From: Marsupella aquatica | Lineage: Eukaryota; Marchantiophyta | Length of the DNA: 64,000 nt | NCBI GenBank assembly: GCA_973895155.1 | Contig: OZ316892.1 | Coordinates: 4,030,001-4,094,000, forward strand | Reading direction: 5' to 3' | Notes under the pieces: model-generated | The model's database searches: none | Seen by the model: only the letters and a program-made list of their open reading frames with translations | What the model was told of the DNA's origin: nothing | In this document: positions 1 to 10,569 of the stretch, one piece after another | Numbering within the stretch: position 1 is the first letter of the stretch | Layout: each line of letters starts with the position of its first letter | Position numbers and translations under genes: made by a program

Positions 1-94
1 CACAAAGCTGACAACGTGTGACACTGATCGAACTATCGTAGCCAATGTGTTTTACGGGGCTTACTCTTAAGTATGGATGTGCTACGTAGTGCTG

Positions 95-451
95 TCAGCT
101 GTCAACCCGTGGAGGTTTGATTCGTAACGCCGACTCTGCATCTGTGCGAGCTTCATCCTCATCCTTAAACAAGAATTTTACATACGCGCGGTGTTTCAGC
201 ATCCAATAGTCATCGGTTTCGCGTTTCAACCCTTCATCCAAATCTGCTAGAGCACCCTCCAGGGCCCCCTTCATTCCTTTGAACACACCTCTTTCTTGCA
301 AGGCAAAAGGACTTGAAAAATTGCTGTCGCTGACATTGACAGCCTCATTGGCATCCTCAAGCGCCCCTTCAAGATCTCCAGGCTTTGGTTTCACAAACCG
401 CCGTGGACTGCCATCAAAGACACCACATTCAATACTAATTGAACAGGCCAC
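95..451 (-). CDS. TPR-like protein fragment
   Basis: This open frame of about 118 codons ends at a stop at 95-97. Its C-terminal half reads like tetratricopeptide helices, with a run ALADLDEGLKRE followed by a YWMLKHRAYVKFLF helix pair and a DEARTDAESALRI helix. An earlier weaker copy (LEGALEDANEAVNV) suggests two or three repeats. The first codon of the frame is GTG and no convincing ATG or splice acceptor is visible, so this is probably one exon or the tail of a longer gene. TPR repeats are protein-protein interaction modules. It lies on the same strand as the hydrolase-ARM gene and its decayed tail, so it could be an old 3' part of that transcription unit, but nothing in the sequence proves a link. 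Confidence 0.4.
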   Translation of the reverse strand: MACSISIECGVFDGSPRRFVKPKPGDLEGALEDANEAVNVSDSNFSSPFALQERGVFKGMKGALEGALADLDEGLKRETDDYWMLKHRAYVKFLFKDEDEARTDAESALRIKPPRVDS

Positions 452-1059
452 TTACAACATGATAAACAAATCTTCACTACAATTGCAAATTTGGCCGGCA
501 CTGGATTTCGACATTACGCAGGCAAGTAAATCCAATGCAGGGTGTTATGAGCAGAAGTCTCCAATCTACGTTTTATTGCGACTAGCTTTAGAAACGTTAG
601 ACTCCATCACACCTAGAAGTCAGTTTTGGGATGCCTCCTATCCTGGTTAGCTACTACGAGTGAATTAGAAGTCAGAATTATAGATTGTCCTTGGATTGTG
701 TTGGACTTCTGTCACTAGGTACTGTTAGTCGGAGAAGTCGAACCCTCTTTGTAAGCAGAACGAGCGGAAACGTATCTTTGAATTCTAGAGAGAGTCAGGT
801 CTGCTAGATTGGATCATCCCCTGAATCATGATAGTGAAAACCGCATGACGACACTGCCGAGTTTCTCAATCCTCTGTCTCATTGAGTAGCACTGATCATA
901 CCATGAGAGGACCGATACCCATCCATGCCTATCTTGATCGAAATTGATATTATTTGCGCATATTTTTGTCACTTGGATTGGGATTTTTCATGTTGATGAA
1001 TTCAAATCAATGCAGTAGAGGGTGGGAGTTTTGTACAGTTTATATTCACGTACCTTCAA
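452..1059. other. noncoding spacer
   Basis: I see no recognisable gene, repeat or structured element here. It separates the TPR-like fragment from the decayed Armadillo tail. Confidence 0.5.
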
Positions 1060-1829
1060 ATTTCCGCACCAGCTCTGTTGAGTACGTCAGCTACAAGATC
1101 AAGGTCAGATAAGGCTTCCGTGTACATTCCCATAAAGATGAATGCAATGGCCCTTCCTCGATAACCCTGAGCGGACGTCAACTGTGGGATTTATCAAAGT
1201 CAGGGCGCCTGCTCCGTATTGAGTTTCTGGAAGGACACCACCAGCAAGCTTGACAAGCCCATCAAACACCTTCTGTTTGTTGAGGCATCGCCTTTGCCCA
1301 TTCAAACTGCGCGAGGAACCACAACCCTAAACCATGCTGCCCGTTTTTGCAAAACATGGCGATCATGCATGTCAAACAACTGTACAAGGCCACCTATTGC
1401 CCCCTTTCATTGGCAACACCGAGTTTGACAGAGGTATTTTTTGTGGCAGCCAGATTTCGAGATAAACGGGTTTCCCGTTCTTGCAATCTAGGCTTCTGGT
1501 GTGCAGACAACAGATTTGCCAAGCTACCCAAGGCTACCTCTTCATTTAGAAAGTATTGTGGATAGCCACTGTGCTTGCTAGATTTGTCAAACCCACTGCA
1601 TGACTGACTTCATGTGCGTACCAGAACAACGGTAATGCTCTTCCTCAGTAACACGGAGCCTGAGATTGTTATCTTCCGTAGCATATAAACTTATCATTGC
1701 ACGTAATGCTGATGTCCCCACTTCAGGCTCGTTGTTCGCCAATAAGAGCTTCATGTGGGTATTGAGGACTTCTCTTCACTAGGAATGCTCTACCTGATAG
1801 GATCCGTGTGGAATAGATTTGTAACTTCA
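1060..1829 (-). pseudogene. decayed Armadillo-repeat tail of the hydrolase-ARM gene
   Basis: Immediately past the stop of the hydrolase-ARM gene the sequence still matches its repeat unit at the nucleotide level. Around 1620-1825 the order of landmarks (ATACGGAGC-like, GTAGCA, TTCAGGC, CCAATAAGAGCTT, GAGGACT) is preserved with small indels and stops. A second decayed copy lies at about 1350-1620, and a still open stretch near 1105-1305 contains an ARM-like run QKVFDGLVKLAGGVL. The repeat array was therefore once longer, and the present stop arose inside a repeat. Retained homology with a broken frame is seen directly; the claim that the ancestral protein continued through this stretch is inference. 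Confidence 0.6.
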
Positions 1830-3662
1830 TTATGGTCCACCTGACTGATCCGTGTGAGCTAGATTTGCAAGAGTCTTGGCTACCAGTTCTTGCAAATGAG
1901 GGCGCTCATGCAAGGCCTGACACTTCACAAGGCCAGCTACTACCCCCCTTTGGTTGGCAATACGGAGCTTGAGATCCTTATCTTTCGTAGCAGTTAGATT
2001 TTCCAATGCCCTTGCTGCTGCTCTCTGCAATTCAGGCTTGTTGTCCACCAACAAGAGCTTTGCCAGAGCATTGAGGACTCCCTCTTCATTAGCAATGGTC
2101 CAGCTCATACGACCTGTGAAGGCTAGATTTGCAAGAGTACTGGCTACCCGTTGTTGCAAACCAGGGCGATCATAGAAGGCCAGACAGTGCCCAAGGCCAG
2201 GTACTACCCCCTCTTTGTTGGCAATATAGAGTTTGAGATCCTTATCTTTTGTAGCAGATAGATTTTGCAATGCCCTCACTGCTGCTATCTGCACTTCAGG
2301 CGTGTTGTCCGCCAATAAGAGCTTTGCGAGGGCATCGAGGACTCCCACTTCATTAGCAAGGGTCCAGCTCATACGACCTGTGAGGGCTAGATTTGCAAGA
2401 GTATGGGCAACCGTTTCTTGCAAACCAGGGAGGCCATACAAGGCCAGACACTTCCCAAGGCCAGCTACTACCCCCTCTTTGTTGGCAATAAGGAATTTGA
2501 GATCGCTATCTTTCATAGCTGATACATTGTGCAATGCCCTGGCTGCTGGTATCTGCAGTTCAGGCTTGTTGTCGGCCAATAAGAGCTTTGCCAGGGCATT
2601 GAGGACCACCTGTTCCTGAGCAATGGTCCAGCTGATCGGATGTGTGTCGGATAGATTTGCAAGAGTATTGGCTACCCGTTCTTGCAAACTAGGGCGATCA
2701 TAGAAGGCCAGACAGTGCCCAAGGCCAGCTGCTACCCCCTCTTTGTTGGCAATAGAGAGCTTGAGTTCCTTATCTTTTGTAGCAGACAGATTTTCCAATG
2801 CCCTCGCTGCTGCTGTCTGCACTTCAGGCTTTTTATCCGCCAATAGAAGCTTTGCTAGGGCATCGAGGACTCCCGCTTCATTAGCAATGGTCCAGCTCAT
2901 ACGACCTGTGAAGGCTAGATTTGCAAGAGTACTGGCTACCCGTTGTTGCAAACCAGGGCGACCATAGAAGGCCAGACAGTGCCCAAGGCCAGGTACTACC
3001 CCCTCTTTGTTGGCAATAGAGAACTTGAGATCCTTATCTTTTGTAGCAGATAGATTTTGCAATGCCCTCACTGCTGCTGCCTGCACTTCAGGCTTTTTAT
3101 CCGCCAATAGAAGCTTTGCTAGGGCATCGAGGACTCCCGCTTCATTAGCAATGGTCCAGCTCATACGACCTGTGAGGGCTAGATTTGCAAGAGTACTGGC
3201 AACCGTTTCTTGCAAACGAGGGCGGCCATGCAAAGCCAGACACTTTCCAAGGCCAGCTACTACCCCCTCTTTGTTGGCAATGCGGAGCTGGAGATCGTGA
3301 TCTTTTGTAGCAGATAGATTTTGCAATGCCCTGGCTGCTGATATCTGCAGTTCAGGCTTGTTGTCGGCCAATAAGAGCTTTGCCAGGGCATCGAGGACTA
3401 CCTCTTCATTAGCAATGGTCCAGCTGATAGGATGTGTGTCGGCTAGATTTGCAAGAGTATTGGCTAGTACGCTTTCTTGAAAAGCAGGGTTGTCGTATAA
3501 GGCCAGACACTTCACAAGGTTAGCTACTGCCCCCTCTTCATCGTCAATCATACGGAGCTCATTGTGGATGATTGTTGAGGGGTTCAGTACCACAGCTGCT
3601 TGTTCAAAGTCTTGATGTTGGGCTCCAGGCAGATTTGTTTCTTGATGGACCTGAGCCTCCTC
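1830..3662 (-). repeat. 264-bp tandem coding repeat (88-residue double ARM unit)
   Basis: The last exon is built from 6.5 tandem units of 264 bp, each coding two Armadillo repeats (IANKEGVVAGL half and IANEAGVLDAL half). Landmark copies at 2744 and 3008 are exactly 264 bp apart. The units fall into three types in a fixed order: type A carries THPISW, type B VVAGLGKCLAL plus TGRMSW, and type C VVPGLGHCLAF plus LQQRVAS. The order reads A-B-C-A-B-C-A(half), so a block of three units (792 bp) was itself duplicated. The open frame ends inside the seventh unit. Confidence 0.9.
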
Positions 3663-5381
3663 CTGGATTTGAGCAAGGTAGATTGTAAATAATTGTTGTC
3701 CTTACCCTAGAATTGAAGCATACTTTTAGTGCCCTTTAGCAAGAACATTCTTCAAAGATGTCGGATATATATATCAAACATCAACTGTGAACATCATTTA
3801 CTTGTTGAAGAACGGCAATGGATACAACTTACGTACCTCCAACTCAATGGCAATGGTGTCAATAAGGTTTTTCAAGAGGGAAAACCGCTTGTCGATCTTG
3901 CTCTTTGGTTGACAAATGGAATTGTGGTCAGCTTCCACGATAAGGAAGTTATCTCCATGTCTTGATGATGCTTCAGGTACTACCACAACATTGGAATAAT
4001 TATGTTGACTCTGTCCATTCGAAAGAACAACATACACTTGATCATCAGTATCATCATAAATATTACTGCAAAACCCAACCACTTGCACCACTCCCATACG
4101 AACCTGTCAAATTCCATCAAAGACTGCACAAAACTTACAACAAAACACCTATGAGCAATAAGCACGAGTGTAAGTAATGCATTAAAAACTGTTTCAGATA
4201 ATAAATGTGCATTCAAATGTTTTGTTGATGAAACGAAATATGCTCAATATGCGTAATCTATAGATACAACCACTAGATACAGGAAGTGATCCTTGCACAC
4301 TTACTGATGTTGTTGGGAGACATTCGCCAAGTCCAAAGATTAGCCATTTGTACTCTGGCTGCACACCTTCAAACTTGAAGTTCAACCGCTCTGCATTTTC
4401 ATTTAAAATCCTGAAGAATTGGAACAATGGGCCCTCTGTTGCTTTTGCAACAATAGAACTTCCATGATGAGGTGTACTGTAATAAAACATACCCCTTACG
4501 TTTCCCAGAAACATCTTAAGCTGCTTCTTTTTAATTGGAGTTCTACTTGAATGGAGCTTGAGCTGGTCATGTGCTTGGCAGCATATTTCTTTGATCACCA
4601 ATCCTCCAACACAATGACCCACCAAGATTACAGGGCAAGAGGTAATTTGCCCAATGCCACCTTCGAGAAGGTCAGATACCAAGTTTTCCCCTAATAGATG
4701 CATATCAAAAAATTTAGCAGATGCACTATAACTCACTGTAAATATGTGAGCCCCAGGAAAGATATCGGACAACCATTCCTGTGGCCAGATGCAGGAGTCA
4801 TCCTCGCTTTTCCAGGTCGATATATGTGCATCAGACAAGTCTCCAGACCTCAAACCATGGAAAAATATAACTTGCAGTGTAGGAGTCCCCTCGGGCTTGT
4901 ACAATTCATATAAATAATCATTCACCTGAAATAGCTGATGAGAACACCATTACGAAATTCAGAGATGGAGCATTGCCTTTGCTCATTCAAGGACCATCTG
5001 GGCCAGAAACTGTTGGTAAGATGTGCAATTTTGAGACTGGGAGCATCATTCATCAACTTCATTACCATTCCCTCAAGATGATAGAGTTAAGTAGACTCAC
5101 TGAGTTTCACTTTACTTCAGTTCTAAACAAGAAGCGGACCCAGTTTCACAATGTAACAACCCGGAGACATGAATACAAAAAATCACAATTTTGGAATGAT
5201 AGTAAATGGTGTGGCTTCAGATCAACAAAGACATGGAGCGAACAAAAAAAAGTTCACAATTAGACGAGACCGAGTTTCTGGAGCGCGGACTCACCGAATG
5301 GACTTCTTCGCTTCTGGTATTAGATCCAGAAGCTTGGGGAGATGCTGAAGAGGAGCCCCAGCCAAGTAGCCGGTGGAACAT
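1830..5381 (-). CDS. alpha/beta-hydrolase (SERAC1/DUF676-like) fused to Armadillo repeats
   Basis: Four coding exons join in phase 0: 5295-5381, 4305-4925, 3837-4103 and 1830-3662, giving about 935 residues. All introns have GT-AG ends (donors GTGAGT, GTAAGT, GTACGT). The first exon starts at ATG MFHRLLGWGSSS and is a short hydrophilic leader. Exon 2 begins the hydrolase fold: VIFFHGL (oxyanion strand) and LVGHCVGGLVIK (nucleophile elbow). Exon 3 ends the fold with VVVVPEASSR and a conserved histidine in VEADHNSICQP. The nucleophile position is Cys (codon TGT) where the family normally has Ser. Exon 4 encodes 13 Armadillo repeats of about 43-45 residues. Related SERAC1-like domains act as lipases or serine esterases, and hydrolase N-termini on repeat proteins occur in bryophyte NLR-like receptors, but no NB-ARC domain is present here. 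A signalling or scaffolding role is inference; catalytic activity is uncertain. Confidence 0.85.
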
Positions 5382-5412
5382 TTTGGTGTCCTCACAAACT
5401 GCAGTCTTTACG

Positions 5413-5562
5413 AATCATTAAGGGAACAAATGGAGAATAGTGCTTGAACGAGTACTCGGTTAACATGAGAGTCGCAGAAAGGACGGGAGTAGTGAACGAG
5501 GGCTTTCAAAGAGCAATTGCCCTCCACATATTCGTCCAAGTCTTCTGCTGGGCATAAGAAGT
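5413..5562. repeat. dispersed direct repeat, copy 1 of 2
   Basis: About 150 bp here are strongly similar, in the same orientation, to 7139-7292. Shared blocks include AGGGAACAAATGGAG, AAAGGACGGGAGTAG and AAAGAGCAATTGCCCTC. It lies just upstream of the first coding exon of the hydrolase-ARM gene and may overlap its promoter or 5' UTR. It codes for no recognisable protein. Confidence 0.75.
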
Positions 5563-6881
5563 CAATATCGTAGCTGTACTCCACACAAGTAAAGTTATCC
5601 CGTGCTAAACCTCAAGTTCATTGCCGTGTTCGCCAGCGCACGGGCCTGACCCAACCCTGCCAGCATTCGGATATATTCCCATGTGGCTTGACTTGTGTTA
5701 TTCCTGCCTTTCCTCCTCTCGTTGGCCTTCCTTTCTCTGCCCAGAGTTGCGGTGTCGTGCCCTGTTGCAGGAAAGTCCATTGTCAATTGCTTGTGGAAAG
5801 GTCTGAAACTCTGAAGATAGCATTTATTTCATCATGGAAGAGGTCCCCTCCACTCGGCCTATTGGCTTTCAAAACTCTTTACTACGTCAAACGTGAAAGC
5901 TACTAGAAGCGAGAGTCTCTACACGAGCCGTATCTATGTATCACAAATCATATTTGCGACAGGAAGGTCAACGATTAAAGAGGCCCTAGGAACACTATTC
6001 GAGAGCAAGAGATGGGTTTTCCAATAAAAATATCCATTCAAAGAAAAACAAAGAAGAAGAGACCAGCCTTCTGAAGGAAGTTCACAATCGACGAGGAATA
6101 GAAAATGATTTTGATAGCTACGCAAAAGTACTAGTATTACTGGCAGACTCCTGCTAAGAAGATTCTACACTGCAGATGTCCTTTCATGTGCTGCAAAAGC
6201 GGTGATCTTTAATTCATCGGATAGACTTGCCTGATACTAACGGATGCCGGTCTCTTTGATTTGCGGGTTATTGACAAAGCATTACGAAGGTTGTGTTTCC
6301 GTAACATGATTGCAAAAATCTAGATTCTTAAGGTTTTCATCAGGAAAGTGGGCGGAATGAATTTAACTTATGGGGAAGAATTTGACGACATCAGATTGAC
6401 CAGACGCTTGAGAATACATTCAGTATCTAATAGAAGTTTAACTATCCAGTTTCTTTTAGAAGTAAACTACAACCTTCAATTCCATTCTGGGCAGACTCCC
6501 TCAACATAAACATATTTTGACTTCAACAATCGCAGCCACGAGAAGTCAGCTTCAATTTCCAATCGGTAATCTGCATCAGAGAAGTATCTACAAACTTTCT
6601 TGAATTTTAAGAGACAGAGAACACCGAGTACCGGTCATGAACTTCACGAGACCCATACAACACCTTCACGAAATAAAGGTTCGTAGCTACCTCTTTGGTC
6701 AAACTGCGTCGCGACATGTCCACCTATGCTCGGAGCTTGCTCGTCGATTGGCCTTGCACCGTTCCCACTTCTGCAGATGCGAGTCCGAGCCATATTTTCA
6801 TCTCGGAGACCTCTCTCCCAAGGTGGTTGATGAAAACAGAGGAGTTGATTAGAGCAGTGACGTCTGGCTGTGCACGTCAAG
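5563..6881. other. noncoding spacer
   Basis: No gene could be supported. Short open frames exist on both strands but none shows a domain, a consistent splice pattern or a family signature. Confidence 0.5.
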
Positions 6882-7085
6882 GTCGGAAGACCCGCAGTAA
6901 GGCAATCTTACCAAACAAACTGCTTGGCGGTGACGTCTTGCTTGGCGAGGACACGTGAACCGAATGCAGCATCTGGCTCATAAACAACCGTATCGATCAA
7001 ACTTCTTGGAGTCAACAGACCATGTCAATCAAACTTGGTCAGGCAAGACTAAGCACCACGACCTGGACAGAACGGAAGAAACGAT
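6882..7085. repeat. diverged dispersed repeat, copy 1 of 2
   Basis: This stretch aligns in order, with gaps, to 12437-12680. Shared landmarks are AGACCCGCAGTAA, ACCAAACAAA, CGATCAAA-TTCTT, CATGTCAATCAA and a final GACA-GAACGG block. The divergence suggests an old mobile-element fragment. No coding capacity is recognisable. Confidence 0.5.
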
Positions 7086-7138
7086 GGATCTTAGCACTTG
7101 CAGCAATCCAGCAAACTCGCGGTAAGACAATTGCGTTA

Positions 7139-7292
7139 ACGAATGATCAAGGGAACAAATGGAGGATAGTGCTGAAATGAGTTCTTGGTTAACACGAGTG
7201 TCGAAGAAAGGACGGGAGTAGCGAACGAGGGCTTCCAAAGAGCAATTGCCCTCGATAGATTCGTCGAAGTGCTTCTTCTGGCTTAGGAGATT
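7139..7292. repeat. dispersed direct repeat, copy 2 of 2
   Basis: Second copy of the element at 5413-5562, in the same orientation, roughly 1.7 kb away and moderately diverged. It directly follows the diverged repeat at 6882-7085, so both could belong to one composite element. Confidence 0.75.
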
Positions 7293-8673
7293 TCTTTTAC
7301 ACTTGCCCTCTCAATCCAACGTAGAACCAAAGGGGACCCACATAACCATTTTGAGGGACCCACTCCTGTTCATAGAGGATTGAGAGATTTCTTGTACAAG
7401 TGACCTCCCAATCTCATATAAAACCAAAGAGGTCTCTTGGTATGAATGATTCTGATGAAATCTAGAATCTTGGAAAGTACGGGTCATTTTTGTAAAGCCC
7501 CCCTGACGAACTGTAAAACTAATCACCTTCGACATGGTGGGATGTCACTTATTTGTACAAGGACAATTAGTTGCCTGATCACCTTTCGATAGTCTGCAGC
7601 TTCTCCACATATAAAGCTCCTCCAGGAAGGTAAACCCAGAGAAGGCAGGATGTGATTGCTATGCTCATGACAGCGTAGATCTTAGGACTTGGACTGAGTT
7701 TGTGAAATGCTTCGATTCGATCTCAACAGTTTGAGTTTATATAAGAAAACTCATGATGTAAACTTAAACCCACTTGTGGTGATGAATTCTGTGCATTGTT
7801 TGCAGTACGGTGTCTCCCATGCTGGATGGACCATATCCCAACGTGTCTGCATGCCGACGAGGTAGAGATAGGTCCTCAAGAATGTACTGTTATGATTAGA
7901 CACCAATGGCTTTCTCACGGCCAAGTTCAGGTGGAATTCTGCCTCGAGTTGTTGATACTTGAAACAAAATATGACATCATTCAAAGGGTGATGCTCGAAA
8001 CAGATTGCTCGAAACCCCTCCTCTTCGATGCCTTGCCCACGAAACATTGCCAGTCTCTAAATGTGCTTTGTGTATAGCAATATGAATTTTCTTATCAATG
8101 GAGGTTGGCAGCGTCACGTTCTGCCTACGGTATTTATCAAACAGGTTTTGTAAGAGTATCAATGTTACGAAGGCGCCCAGATTTTCTAAAACAAAATCAG
8201 ATTGTTGGAACAGCTTCATGTTGCTGCGTCCTGAATCCCTTACGACTTATTCCTCAATCAAAGATTGGTATGGTTACAAAAGAATGCAGGAATGAAAAAA
8301 TGATGTATCGCAATTCAATTCTGCAAGCCCAAGCTCCCTTCTGAGCGGGAGTACACATACTTGCTCTGAATAGGAACAAAGGGCAAACCTAACCTGAACC
8401 AATATGAGTATGTTAAGCTCGGTTTTCCCAATACTCACTTTCTATTTTACATAACTGGCGTCCATAAAACCTCAAGCGGGAGTTTTCAATTCTAAATTCA
8501 ACCTTTCAAAGGCAGCATCTCCGGCATCCAAACAGATTCGCCTAAGATGGTTCAAAGAAGCATCACAGAAGCTGATCTTCTAGCTGACCAAAGAAAATTT
8601 AGCGTGGATAAGACAGTGCCCAGATCCAGATCTGCTCAGGAGTGGCATGGGTCAAGCAGCTCACAGGAGAACG
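7293..8673. other. intergenic region downstream of PNGase A
   Basis: No reliable gene was found. A minus-strand open frame near 7977-8219 (LGAFVTLILLQNLFDKY) looks protein-like but has no partner exons and no family I recognise. The part next to 8673 probably holds the 3' UTR of the PNGase A gene. Confidence 0.4.
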
Positions 8674-10569
8674 TCAAGAGGTGTACGAGCAATGAGTGCT
8701 GGAAGTATCGCTCAATATGGTATAGTTCTTGGCATTGATGGCTCGCTGGTAGCATCCCTCACTGCTCTGATAGGAGAGAGTCTGCTGAGTCGCTCCGATT
8801 CCACTAATGGTATTATTCACAGAGATGAACAAATCCCCAGCGGAGGACTGACTATTGCTCAGAGCACTGAATGCGCTGGATTTCGTTGTCATGGCCTGAA
8901 AGTCAGTCTTCAGAGAATGCACTATTTTGGAAGTTTCGAGCAGAGAACCATCTGGATAGATGGTTACGGCGATGTCCACATAGAAGGGATAGGAGCTCAC
9001 AACTCGATCTAAAGCCACCTCCTTCTCCACGGTTTTCAGAACAACTGTACGTTCAGTTTCTGTGACTTGATTCACAACGCTCACGTTCCCTTCATTGGAA
9101 TATACCTGAGAGTTGTAAAACTTCACCGTGTACGAAGAGGAAGTGGTCAAGTTCCCAAAAGAAGATGCCACATAACCCACATAAGAAAATGTACGAGAGG
9201 CTGTCGTTGTGAAAGTCCCATCCAGACCTTTGAAATTGGAATCCAACTTAAAACTAGAGGAGGGAGGAACAGAGAACTCCACCAGTCTTCCGCTTGTTGT
9301 CTTTCTTTTCGGATCAACCCAGATGTGTAGGTTGGCCTGGACCAGCCAGACATTGAGAGCATCAGTCACCGTCAAGCTGAAGGTATGATTCTTCCCATCC
9401 AAGAGAGAGCCTACAAGGGGGGTGACATCTAAGTCATAGGTCGGAAGATCAAATGCACCAATTGCAGCTGCAGGGCGCCAGAAGAGCGGATTGATTCCGC
9501 CAGTGTAGACCACAACGAACGGATACACTGTTCCCACCACTTTGCCATCAATTAAGGCTACAACCTCTCGAAATGAACCATTGCCAGGAAGACTGGTGAG
9601 ATTGTTAGCCTGAATGTACGAATTTGGAGGGTTGGTGTACCAGAATTCGTCATTTGAATGTGGAGACAAGCACACTTCCAATACTGCCTTGTAAGTGTTG
9701 CGTGGAATCTGCAAGCTAGTGTTATACTTCTCAGTCTCACTGGAGACCTGAAACCAGTAGCCCCCATTTGGATCATTGATGGGAAGTATTACATCAGCTG
9801 GCTTAGCTGAATAGTCATCCAGGTCGGACTCATTCGAGCCATACGTAGTTGCGTCTGATGGCTGCAAATCATCATCACCCTGAACATCTGCTGCACGTTC
9901 CGAATTACTTCCATGACCCGAGCGATAGAAAAGTACAGAAATAGTCACGTTGATGATGCCGGTGTATGTGCTGTCCACCACGTTGCCTAGAGAGACCACC
10001 ACTAGCTGAGGTTTCTCCCAGAGCGAAGCATAGCGAGTGACATCCTTCTCCACCTCCCAGATAATACCATGTGTGGTCGGCTCTGCCGTGCAAGTCCGAA
10101 AGATCTCCACCCCACCTAACCAAACGCCAGCAATTCGGTCAAACTGGCGGCCTTTGCATACAGCACTCCACTTGAGCACTACCTTGTTCCACTTATTCTG
10201 GCGCAGAACCTTCCTGGTGGGGACATAACTGGCGTTAGGAGTAGGGACGCCATAAGTATCAGCAAACTCGTGATAGAGCAGCTTAATGGTTTCTACATGA
10301 TGATCGCCAGTGGTAATTGGTTTCGAAACCTCGAAGAAGCGTTGTGGCCAGTTGGGATTGCCGACTTTGCTGGATCTTTGATAATACTCTTCCTGCTGCT
10401 GTGACCGATCTGCCACAAGCCTGTGAGATAATCTGGGTGGCCCTCGTACAATGTCGGCTACTGACTGCCCAACGCTGCCAAGTAAGAGGAGGAAGAGGAT
10501 AGTGATGCCTGTAGACCCACATATTGGGTGGGCTGCACACAAATTGGAAGCAAGTTCAGACATTCCCAC
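8674..10569 (-). CDS. peptide-N4-(N-acetyl-beta-glucosaminyl)asparagine amidase A (PNGase A)
   Basis: A single uninterrupted frame of 631 codons. PNGase A removes complete N-glycans, including core-fucosylated ones, from glycopeptides in the secretory pathway, vacuole or apoplast. A hydrophobic segment at residues 21-40 (GITILFLLLLGSVGQSVADI) is a signal peptide or signal anchor. The family core follows: PQRFFEVSKPI, LLYHEFADTYGVPTP, KWNKVVLKWSAVCKGRQFDRI, GVWLGGVEIFRTCTAEPT, IIWEVEKDVTRYASL and the YTGIINVTISVLFY segment. The later region (residues 260-560) holds the second beta-rich half with PFVVVYTGGINPLFWRP. Several N-x-S/T sites fit a secreted glycoprotein. The first ATG is used; a second in-frame ATG lies two codons later. 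The length is close to plant homologues, and no break or missing motif is visible. Confidence 0.92.
   Translation of the reverse strand: MGMSELASNLCAAHPICGSTGITILFLLLLGSVGQSVADIVRGPPRLSHRLVADRSQQQEEYYQRSSKVGNPNWPQRFFEVSKPITTGDHHVETIKLLYHEFADTYGVPTPNASYVPTRKVLRQNKWNKVVLKWSAVCKGRQFDRIAGVWLGGVEIFRTCTAEPTTHGIIWEVEKDVTRYASLWEKPQLVVVSLGNVVDSTYTGIINVTISVLFYRSGHGSNSERAADVQGDDDLQPSDATTYGSNESDLDDYSAKPADVILPINDPNGGYWFQVSSETEKYNTSLQIPRNTYKAVLEVCLSPHSNDEFWYTNPPNSYIQANNLTSLPGNGSFREVVALIDGKVVGTVYPFVVVYTGGINPLFWRPAAAIGAFDLPTYDLDVTPLVGSLLDGKNHTFSLTVTDALNVWLVQANLHIWVDPKRKTTSGRLVEFSVPPSSSFKLDSNFKGLDGTFTTTASRTFSYVGYVASSFGNLTTSSSYTVKFYNSQVYSNEGNVSVVNQVTETERTVVLKTVEKEVALDRVVSSYPFYVDIAVTIYPDGSLLETSKIVHSLKTDFQAMTTKSSAFSALSNSQSSAGDLFISVNNTISGIGATQQTLSYQSSEGCYQRAINAKNYTILSDTSSTHCSYTS

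Noticed and set aside
1954-3300. Plus-strand frames antisense to the ARM exon
   Set aside because: Shadow frames of the 264-bp coding repeat; they recur with its period.
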